The notes under the pieces are model-generated. The model made no database searches. It was not told where the DNA came from and saw only the letters and a program-made list of their open reading frames with translations. 64,000 bases of DNA from Rapana venosa (taxonomy: Eukaryota > Mollusca > Gastropoda > Neogastropoda > Muricidae). Positions 60,933 through 64,000 of this stretch are shown piece after piece. Position 1 is the first letter of the stretch; every line of letters begins with the position of its first letter. The translations under genes and the position numbers were made by a program. Where the stretch lies: NCBI GenBank assembly GCA_028751875.1, contig CM054140.1, positions 25,274,646 to 25,338,645 on the forward strand, in the 5' to 3' direction.

Positions 60933-63711
60933 AGTAGTAGTACCAACCTTCGATACCACGCTTGAAGTCTCTCAGGACACTTTCTGGCTTGCAGACAAAG
61001 AACTCGCTCAGCTTATGTTTAGGGAACACGTCATTGTGAAGGACATGACGCATGGCCTGAAAATGTGGACAAAAAAAAGAAGAAAAAAAGCATGCGTGAT
61101 TTTGGGGGTCTTTTTCCTTCAATGTTTTTTCTTTGTACTTTTATTTCTTAAAAACAAAGAATCATGTACATAACCATGATAGAACTGGGAAAAAAATATC
61201 ATGATACATACACATATGCATAAGACACATATGCACACCAGCGCGCACGCACACACACACACAGGCACCCACCCACACACATACATACATACACAGAAAT
61301 GCAGGCACAGGGACATACAGAGATAGAAACAATCAAAATGACACAAGAGAACGAAAGTACAGGCAGGCAGAATTACAAGGACATAAAATGACAAAATATG
61401 CTTTGTGTCTGCGAAATAGATCCTTCTCCCCCTACATTCTGCCAGCCACTAACCCAGAGACGCAAATACAGCATTTCTCATATTTTCAAGCATGATTTTC
61501 ATCAAGGGAGGGGGGAGGGGGAGGGGGGGGGGGGGGGCAGACATGACTGACAGATATTATTTCAACGGCCAAACATTTTGAATCAAAATTTCATGTCTGA
61601 TCATTTTCTCAGCACAGACTAAGCTCCAAGCAAAACACGTGTATCCTTTGACCTTGCTCATCGCTTGTCTAATTCATCAGCATCACATGACACCATTGCA
61701 GTACAATTAATTTTCTATTTAAGGTTTGCTTTCTAGCACAAATCTACATTATGACCTGAAAACACAAATACAAGAAGAGAGACTAAAAGAACTATTAACA
61801 TGAAGACAAAACACTGCACTGGAAAATAGTTATGAGGAACAACAATGACGTCAAAAGACACAGGGCCAGATCACACAGTGACAACCACCAACCTGAAGCT
61901 GGTGCTCATCCCTGATATCGGCTGGCACGCCCTTGTCCGCCCACAAGCCAGCAGCCACCTCGTTGCTGAAGTTCATCAAGATGCTGTCTACGAGGTAAGC
62001 TGGGCGCAGATGAGGGGAGTTCTTCAGGTTGTAGGCAAAGTCTGGCCTCTTCAGCAGCCAGGGACTGTCCTTGGAGGTGTGGTTCAACACCAGGTCGGTC
62101 ATCGACATGACACGCCATTCATTGTGCATTTTTTTCACCAGCTGATCCAGGTCTGCCAATGTCCGTTGTCTGCAATCACATCCACACACACAGCAGTGTG
62201 AAATGCTACATATAAACCTTTTGCAAAAGTTTTCTAAAATTTTTAATGATTTCCATCCCCAAAGTCGAAATGGAGCTACCTTAATGGTAGGTAAAAACGG
62301 TCGCATACACAAACTCTCACCATTGGTAAACTCGACACTCTAGCCAAAGAAGAACAAAAACAAAGACAAAAAATAAGAATTTCTAAGTCAATGTTCATTT
62401 GTAATACATTCATACACAGATGGTTATTCAGTAGTAAACACAGAAGATGGTGATAATGATTACCAAAAGGTTCAATAATGATTACCCCCAAAAAAGTTCA
62501 AAACAATTTTTGTCTTTTTCATGTGTGTTTTGATTTTCACTTTTACTGGATTTTTTGCCATCATGTGCTGACATTTTTTCTACTTTCACTTGGTATACAG
62601 ACAAACAATTGGCTTTTAAGTGCTTCACAAGACCTTGGAACATTACTGTGTGATCAATATCAACTCATTTTACCCAGTGGATTAGGAGGTGGATACTGCT
62701 TGCCTTGTAGAGTAAGCATACCTACATTTTGTTTGTAACATTTTTCTGTATTCACTACTACCACTAAAACATTCTGAAAAAAATATCATTAAAACATTCT
62801 ATAAAAAAAAAAACACCCAAACAAACAAAAGCATCCATCACAAAGTGTTTATTACTTACAAAAGAAGACATAATAAACTTTTTAATCATAAATAATTTGC
62901 ATGCTTTTATCATTTTCTGTTGGTGTCTGTTAAATTAGGCAGGCAGGCCAAAATAGCCCGTCACAGTATAATTAACTAGTTAGTTTCATAGTGACTCTAA
63001 AGAATTAACAAGGCAGACCATAAAAACTACACGACTGAATGAAAATCAGAAGAAGAAAAAAAGGGGGGGACTAGGCCTTTAATCCAAGTACACATCTTGA
63101 AATCACTGAACTTGAATCTAGGTGGAACCTGAAGGATGAAAAGTAATGGAAGCCAAACAGAATGAAACAGCGAAAGTTAAAACCCTCTCCACAATTTGCA
63201 TTTGGATGGTATACTTATCTACCTCGTCAAATTATTGTAGTAGTCCCAACCTTGTATGCTGCATACATTGTAGGGGCTAAAAATCCAGCTTAGGTGACTA
63301 CCCAAATAAACCGACCAACCAACCAACAATAGAACAGACCCCATCCACACCCACCTCCAAAACCAAAACAACAACAAAATCCCCGTGAACAGATACAACC
63401 AAAAAGCTAGGTTAACTTACTGTGATCCAGGTGGGGAGTAGGCAGGGCTGAGCACATGTTGGTTGCGGATGGAGTAGGCAGAGTTGGATATCCCAAGCTC
63501 CTGAATAGGGGTGAAGTGGATCATGTTGTAGCCGGTCTCTCGGGCCACAGCCAGTTTGCTCTCCCACGAGTCGAAAGGTCCCAGCAGTTTGGTGATGACC
63601 GTCTGCACCTGCAGGCAATCCATGGTGATCTCCACATTCTCCTTGGGCCCCATGTCCAGGGTGGGGTCCACCAAGAAGTAGCCCTGCCCATTGGCCTTGC
63701 TGATGCTCACA
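21266..63711 (-). CDS. AGL: Glycogen debranching enzyme (AGL), 27 exons, 5' end beyond the window
   Basis: Bifunctional cytosolic enzyme: 4-alpha-glucanotransferase (GH13-type) plus amylo-alpha-1,6-glucosidase (GH133-type), which removes glycogen branch points. The 27 exons listed separately join in frame into 1,461 aa plus stop; roughly 100 N-terminal residues lie past base 64000. Visible-residue numbering: transferase motifs [14 protein letters not shown] (Asp 433, likely nucleophile), [14 protein letters not shown] (Glu 462, likely acid/base) and [10 protein letters not shown]...TDQTHDN-type region (Asp 534, likely transition-state stabiliser). The C-terminal half has [36 protein letters not shown] (Asp 1165) and [11 protein letters not shown] (Glu 1410). 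The last two are assigned as glucosidase acid and base by spacing, an inference. The C-terminus has ~21 residues beyond the LEVLYD motif that ends the human protein. No frame break was seen, so the gene looks functional. Confidence 0.96.
21401..24241 (-). other. AGL last intron
   Basis: 2.8-kb GT-AG intron with short poly-G and (CA)n runs. A SINE core fragment lies near 23950-24060 in the same intron (TTAGATAAGACGAGG, GAGGTCCCGTGTGAGTGCA). No other gene seen. Confidence 0.7.
24242..24430 (-). CDS. AGL: AGL exon Z (glucosidase base region)
   Basis: Acceptor ttggtgcag, donor ggctct|gtaagt. Encodes [20 protein letters not shown] and [15 protein letters not shown]. The Glu of LPELTN is the likely catalytic base of the glucosidase (inferred). 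Confidence 0.96.
24826..25162 (-). mobile_element. SINE 'family 1', near full length
   Basis: Reverse orientation: head GGGACGGGACAGCCTAATGG (box A-like), GGGGGTTCTATTCCCG (box B-like), GATGAGACTATAAACTGAGG, CACACGTTAAATCCTGGTCC, then the 3' end CATTATCCTCAATATAAAAG. About 337 bp, with no poly-A tail but an AT-rich end. Confidence 0.88.
25456..25543 (-). CDS. AGL: AGL exon Y
   Basis: Acceptor gtttccag, donor ggacct|gtatgt. Encodes [13 protein letters not shown] and [12 protein letters not shown]. The acceptor was chosen over a later AG because only it keeps the phase with exon X. The preceding intron carries the 49-bp repeat array. Confidence 0.95.
25669..25930 (+). mobile_element. tRNA-type SINE with a different head
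   Basis: Head: GGCGGGATGGTTAAGACATT with box B GGGTTCGATTCCTGGCC, tRNA-like. Body matches family 1: ATAAACCGAGGCCC, CACGCAGAACATCTTGTG and AATAGGCCACTATGTACTGG. The 3' end is truncated. Confidence 0.78.
25972..26090 (-). repeat. Dispersed palindrome-containing repeat with (TGG)n insertion
   Basis: Landmarks GCAGCTTCCTAAATGGTGG, GATTGCATACACAAACATCT, CACCATTGGTGAACCTCAGA. A (GGT)n expansion sits inside. It directly abuts the 49-bp array. Confidence 0.65.
26117..28374. repeat. Minisatellite: about 46 tandem copies of a 49-bp unit
   Basis: Unit of the type CACCATTCCACCACAGCTGT + ACCCTATGATCTATAAACCA + TGTCATACA, each copy 49 bases with shorter variants. Variants differ at CTATAAACC/CTATGTACC/CTACGTACC, CTGTACCC/CTGTATCC/CTGAATCC and GTCAT/GTTAT. 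A marker variant (ATTAATTCACCACAGCTATA ... CTATCTATTGACC) occurs at about 26294, 26881 and 27955, showing duplication of multi-unit blocks. The array lies in the intron between AGL exons X and Y. Confidence 0.97.
28890..28975 (-). repeat. Dispersed palindrome-containing repeat, copy
   Basis: GAATGCAGCTACCTTAATGG, GAAATGGTCGCATACATCAG and CACCATTAATAAACCTCAGA match the other copies. Confidence 0.7.
29186..29283 (-). CDS. AGL: AGL exon X
   Basis: Acceptor tggacag, donor ccttc|gtaagt. Encodes [20 protein letters not shown] and [12 protein letters not shown]. Confidence 0.95.
29624..29688. repeat. (TA)n followed by (TG)n
   Basis: About 45 bases of TA then ~9 TG units, in the intron between AGL exons W and X. 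Confidence 0.95.
29700..30299. other. Unexplained open stretch inside an AGL intron
   Basis: A + strand frame stays open for ~600 bases (about 29673-30299), and a - strand frame of 100 codons overlaps it (30184-29882). GC is higher than the flanking intron. I recognise no family in either strand. It may be a decayed transposon fragment, and I do not call it a gene. Confidence 0.3.
30453..30667 (-). CDS. AGL: AGL exon W
   Basis: Acceptor gtttcag, donor gtggtg|gtgagt. Encodes [36 protein letters not shown] and [10 protein letters not shown], continuous with APELF of exon X. Confidence 0.95.
32029..32141 (-). CDS. AGL: AGL exon V
   Basis: Acceptor ttttcag, donor tcag|gtgggt. Encodes [20 protein letters not shown] and [12 protein letters not shown]. 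Confidence 0.95.
33502..33637 (-). CDS. AGL: AGL exon U (glucosidase acid region)
   Basis: Acceptor ttggtgcag, donor cccag|gtaggc. Encodes [20 protein letters not shown] and GTKGKPATP. The Asp of TWMDKMG is the likely general acid of the 1,6-glucosidase, inferred from spacing and the TWMD motif shared with related glucosidases. Confidence 0.95.
34161..34266. repeat. (GA)n microsatellite
   Basis: GAGA run of ~100 bases; in AGL sense it reads (TC)n. It lies in the intron between exons T and U, with GA-rich flank from 34065. Confidence 0.95.
34504..34615 (-). CDS. AGL: AGL exon T
   Basis: Acceptor tgactgcag, donor ctgaag|gtcaga (non-consensus at +3/+4). Encodes [20 protein letters not shown] and [14 protein letters not shown]. 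Confidence 0.92.
34784..34841. repeat. (GT)n microsatellite
   Basis: About 28 GT units in the intron between AGL exons S and T. Confidence 0.95.
35380..35490. repeat. CCCT/CT/CA/CAGA simple repeats
   Basis: Adjacent (CCCT)n, (CT)n, (AC)n, (CAGA)n and (CA)n blocks. Confidence 0.85.
35747..35972 (-). CDS. AGL: AGL exon S
   Basis: Acceptor gcctgcag, donor gtatgc|gtaagt. Encodes [39 protein letters not shown] and [12 protein letters not shown]. The [13 protein letters not shown] block is diagnostic of the family. Confidence 0.97.
36638..36740 (-). CDS. AGL: AGL exon R (GRDTF block)
   Basis: Acceptor tgtgaag, donor gccaa|gtgagt. Encodes [20 protein letters not shown] and [13 protein letters not shown], a hallmark of the C-terminal glucosidase domain. 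Confidence 0.95.
37583..37761 (-). CDS. AGL: AGL exon Q
   Basis: Acceptor gtggacag, donor gcagcag|gtaggc. Encodes [20 protein letters not shown] and [18 protein letters not shown], ending VSMAAG. The middle loop (QTGQEEEAP) is variable. Confidence 0.93.
38610..38743 (-). CDS. AGL: AGL exon P
   Basis: Acceptor tgttgcag, donor tcgga|gtaagt. Encodes [20 protein letters not shown] and [15 protein letters not shown]. Confidence 0.95.
39745..39927 (+). mobile_element. SINE 'family 1', 3' half
   Basis: + strand: AACATCCTGCCTACACGTTA, AAGAGTAGGCCATTGTGTGC and GTGCTTATTCCATTATCCTC. The head is missing. A 5S-type SINE follows 32 bases later. Confidence 0.8.
39959..40255 (+). mobile_element. Chimeric tRNA/5S rRNA-type SINE, copy B
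   Basis: Head GGCAGGACAGCTCAGTGGTC, 5S-like GGTTAAGCAGCATCGAGCGT and TTTGGATGGGTGACCG, body GGTAAAGCAGCGAGGGAGAG, tail GGAACACCTTTACCTTTT. Same length and order as copy A, with scattered differences. Confidence 0.85.
40694..40827 (-). CDS. AGL: AGL exon O
   Basis: Acceptor gatggcag, donor gttgat|gtaagg. Encodes [20 protein letters not shown] and [13 protein letters not shown], strongly conserved. Confidence 0.95.
41472..41743 (-). CDS. AGL: AGL exon N
   Basis: Acceptor tgttacag, donor gagag|gtgggt. Encodes [20 protein letters not shown], then [16 protein letters not shown], which leads into the GH133-type half. Confidence 0.95.
42481..42505. repeat. (TA)n tract
   Basis: TA dinucleotides in the intron between AGL exons M and N. 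A similar tract is at about 41870-41920. Confidence 0.85.
42685..42800. repeat. CAGA / GA simple repeat
   Basis: Alternating (CAGA)n and (GA)n blocks. Confidence 0.9.
42947..43556. repeat. ~600-bp CA-rich tract (TG-rich in AGL sense)
   Basis: Almost entirely CA, CAA and ACAA words on the + strand. It ends about 10 bases short of the exon M splice donor (43565), so in the transcript it is a long UG-rich start to the intron. It creates spurious Thr-His or Cys-Val frames of 180-377 codons that merge with exon M. Confidence 0.95.
43566..43791 (-). CDS. AGL: AGL exon M
   Basis: Acceptor ggcaacag, donor ttcaa|gtgcgt. Encodes [20 protein letters not shown] and [16 protein letters not shown], ending FTAGTVVAF. 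The donor choice gives F-K-T-S-L with exon N. An alternative GT six bases on would break the phase. A ~600-bp TG-rich tract follows this donor in transcript orientation. Confidence 0.9.
44117..44205 (-). repeat. Dispersed palindrome-containing repeat, copy
   Basis: CCCGGCTACCTTCATGGTGA, AAAATGGTCGCAGACGCAAA, CTCACCATCGGTGAAGCTCA and GAGCTCTAGCTGAGGAAC. Confidence 0.72.
44321..44471 (-). CDS. AGL: AGL exon L
   Basis: Acceptor tgggcag, donor gcaag|gtaaga. Encodes [18 protein letters not shown] and [12 protein letters not shown], matching the YVDQ...VAVTRHSP...HQS block of animal AGL. Confidence 0.95.
45803..45955 (-). CDS. AGL: AGL exon K
   Basis: Acceptor ctgaacag, donor actgag|gtaagt. 51 whole codons, [14 protein letters not shown] to [13 protein letters not shown]. 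This linker is less conserved than its neighbours, but phase and position are unambiguous. Confidence 0.9.
46559..46660 (-). CDS. AGL: AGL exon J
   Basis: Acceptor tgtttcag, donor catcat|gtaggt. 34 whole codons including [20 protein letters not shown], the end of the transferase domain. Confidence 0.93.
47442..47605 (-). CDS. AGL: AGL exon I (transferase stabiliser region)
   Basis: Acceptor gctgcag, donor gtcgag|gtaggc. Encodes [18 protein letters not shown] and [15 protein letters not shown]. The THDN Asp is the expected third acidic residue of the GH13 active site. Confidence 0.95.
47691..47770. repeat. (GT)n microsatellite
   Basis: About 40 GT units in the intron between AGL exons H and I. 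In AGL sense it reads (AC)n, just inside the acceptor side of that intron. Confidence 0.97.
48059..48182 (-). CDS. AGL: AGL exon H (transferase acid/base region)
   Basis: Acceptor gtttcag, donor cagag|gtaaga. Encodes [20 protein letters not shown] and [10 protein letters not shown]. The Glu of AELFTG lies 29 residues after the nucleophile Asp, the spacing I recall for the yeast enzyme. Confidence 0.95.
48630..48820 (-). CDS. AGL: AGL exon G (transferase nucleophile region)
   Basis: Acceptor gtctgcag, donor gctcag|gttaga. Encodes [20 protein letters not shown] and [15 protein letters not shown]. The Asp of RLDNCH is the expected catalytic nucleophile of the glucanotransferase. Confidence 0.95.
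48971..49320. repeat. GT-rich simple repeat tract
   Basis: About 350 bases of GT with GAGT and GTCT interruptions, in the intron between AGL exons F and G; CA-rich in AGL sense. Confidence 0.95.
49981..50114 (-). CDS. AGL: AGL exon F
   Basis: Acceptor tgttacag, donor ctgaag|gtgaga. Encodes [18 protein letters not shown], one of the most conserved AGL blocks, preceded by an acidic, Glu-rich loop ([17 protein letters not shown]). Confidence 0.95.
50693..50905 (-). CDS. AGL: AGL exon E
   Basis: Acceptor aatttcag, donor catgg|gttagt. Encodes [20 protein letters not shown] and [20 protein letters not shown], a moderately conserved helical part of the transferase half. Phases fit exons D and F. 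Confidence 0.9.
51819..51889 (-). repeat. Dispersed repeat with ATATAGCGCTGAATCTTG core
   Basis: Reverse copy of the element at 1110-1182; see that entry. Confidence 0.65.
54530..55215 (-). mobile_element. Two head-to-tail SINE 'family 1' copies
   Basis: - strand. The copy with head at ~54938 is near full length: box A AACGGGATAGCCTAGTGGTT, box B GGGTTCGATTCCCG, CTCATTCGAAGG-type region and 3' end CATTATCCTCAATATAAAAG. Its 3' end is partly repeated at 54530-54575. The second copy (about 54939-55215) lacks the 3' terminus. They interrupt the 44-bp array. Confidence 0.85.
55896..56188 (-). mobile_element. Chimeric tRNA/5S rRNA-type SINE, copy C
   Basis: Reverse full-length copy: head GGGACGGGATAGCTCAGTGG, 5S-like CCAAGTTAAGCAGCGTTGAG and GTTGGATGGGTGACCG, tail CCTTTACCTTTTTTT. 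Flanked by a perfect 9-bp duplication TAAGTATTA (55887-55895 and 56189-56197). The insertion is in the 44-bp minisatellite. Confidence 0.9.
58988..59105 (-). CDS. AGL: AGL exon D
   Basis: Acceptor tggtacag, donor gaccg|gtaagt. Encodes [20 protein letters not shown], matching the QDPEYRR block of animal AGL. The next intron is the largest in the window (about 8.1 kb). Confidence 0.9.
59467..59537. repeat. (GA)n microsatellite
   Basis: About 35 GA units next to the 3' end of a family 1 SINE. Confidence 0.95.
59563..60231 (-). mobile_element. SINE 'family 1' split by a family 2 insertion
   Basis: 3' part 59563-59802, head part 60129-60231 (GGGACAGGATAGCCTAGTGG; GGGTTCGATTCCTG). Continuity is exact across the insert apart from a 12-bp duplication. 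A (GA)n run of ~85 bases (60232-60316) adjoins the head. Confidence 0.88.
59803..60128 (-). mobile_element. SINE-like 'family 2', full-length copy nested in family 1
   Basis: Reverse orientation, 326 bp. Begins with the short hairpin CCCCTGAGGGG, then CAGTATAAATAGCATCCCCA, the pyrimidine-rich block, GCGCTGGGCCTGACTTGTCA, and ends GTCTGAGCGTTCGACGAAGA with a (GAA)n tail. Flanked by TGCACTGATGTT at 59791-59802 and 60129-60140, a perfect 12-bp target-site duplication. Confidence 0.88.
60363..60391. repeat. Poly-G run
   Basis: About 20 or more consecutive G bases beginning near 60371, in the intron between AGL exons C and D. Confidence 0.85.
60893..60929. repeat. (GA)n microsatellite near a splice donor
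   Basis: In AGL sense this is (TC)n, starting ~18 bases inside the intron after exon C, preceded by CTACTACTAC. Confidence 0.95.
60948..61056 (-). CDS. AGL: AGL exon C
   Basis: Acceptor attttcag, donor cgaag|gttggt. Encodes [19 protein letters not shown] and [10 protein letters not shown]. The intron after it runs almost at once into CTA and (TC)n repeats. Confidence 0.9.
61893..62169 (-). CDS. AGL: AGL exon B (GH13 region)
   Basis: Acceptor gattgcag, donor cttcag|gttggt. Encodes [26 protein letters not shown] (GH13 conserved region I type), [17 protein letters not shown] and [12 protein letters not shown]. 92 whole codons plus one completing base. Confidence 0.95.
62262..62365 (-). repeat. 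Dispersed palindrome-containing repeat, copy
   Basis: GGAGCTACCTTAATGGTAGG, AAAACGGTCGCATACACAAA, CTCACCATTGGTAAACTCGA and CTCTAGCCAAAGAAGAAC. Confidence 0.72.
63421..63711 (-). CDS. AGL: AGL exon A (first in window; transferase N-terminal part)
   Basis: Acceptor ttgttgcag, donor tcaca|gtaagt. Encodes [27 protein letters not shown] and [16 protein letters not shown], the start of the GH13-type barrel. It begins with the last base of a codon, so at least one coding exon precedes it outside the window. Confidence 0.95.
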
Positions 63712-64000
63712 CTGCAACAACCAACCCAACCCGTCACACTTCTTGAGGGGAACAAGGAAAGAATGAGCGTTTAACTTACAGAACATAATGACTGAATAAA
63801 CGTGTAGTCTGCAGAAGGCATACAAATCTCCACACCATTATTGGCGTGATAGCAGTGCTCAGCAAAATCACTGCCACAAATCTGTTCTTTCCTCAAAAGA
63901 AGGAAAAGAATGACAAAATTCAACAGATATTAAAACAAAATAGCTTTATAAAAAAACCTATATGCTTCAAAAACAAACAGCACGACACAAGAGAATAAAC
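63712..64000 (-). other. Start of the AGL intron leading out of the window
   Basis: Immediately upstream of exon A in AGL sense; AT-rich, no further exon recognised. The N-terminal coding exon or exons must lie beyond 64000. Confidence 0.7.

Noticed and set aside
61845..62201. 118-codon + strand frame
   Set aside because: Antisense shadow of AGL exon B.

Overview
This is animal nuclear DNA with intron-rich genes, long AT-rich introns, abundant microsatellites and many tRNA-derived SINEs. The protein families and the repeat landscape suggest a mollusc, most likely a gastropod. That placement is an inference from general character and is not proven here.

Two housekeeping genes are present, convergently arranged. 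(1) Bases 6259-16342, + strand: a complete four-exon gene for exosome subunit Rrp4 (EXOSC2), predicted 287 aa. (2) Bases 63711-21266, - strand: the glycogen debranching enzyme (AGL), with 27 exons in the window encoding 1,461 aa. Only the first ~100 residues, beyond base 64000, are missing. All 26 AGL junctions and all three EXOSC2 junctions have GT/AG boundaries and compatible phases, and every exon length agrees with its codon count, so both models are firm. The stop codons are 4.9 kb apart, each followed by a plausible poly(A) signal.

Layout: 1-6.2 kb is non-coding flank, very rich in simple repeats ((TC)n, (CA)n, poly-G, poly-C, trinucleotides), with SINEs. 6.2-16.5 kb is EXOSC2; its introns hold SINEs and a 3 x 63-bp tandem repeat. 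16.5-20.5 kb is the intergenic gap. 20.5-63.7 kb is AGL; its introns hold a ~2.26-kb array of 49-bp repeats (26.1-28.4 kb), a 44-bp minisatellite split by SINEs (54.4-56.3 kb), a 600-bp CA/TG tract right behind one splice donor (42.95-43.56 kb) and more SINEs.

The genes act in unrelated pathways: EXOSC2 in 3'-5' RNA processing, AGL in glycogen breakdown. I found no operon-like or defence-like system. The most novel material is in the repeats: a chimeric SINE with a tRNA-like head fused to a 5S rRNA-like control region (copies with 8- and 9-bp flanking duplications), a second SINE-like family of non-tRNA origin caught inserting into another SINE with a 12-bp duplication, a short dispersed palindrome-containing repeat, and minisatellites with higher-order structure.
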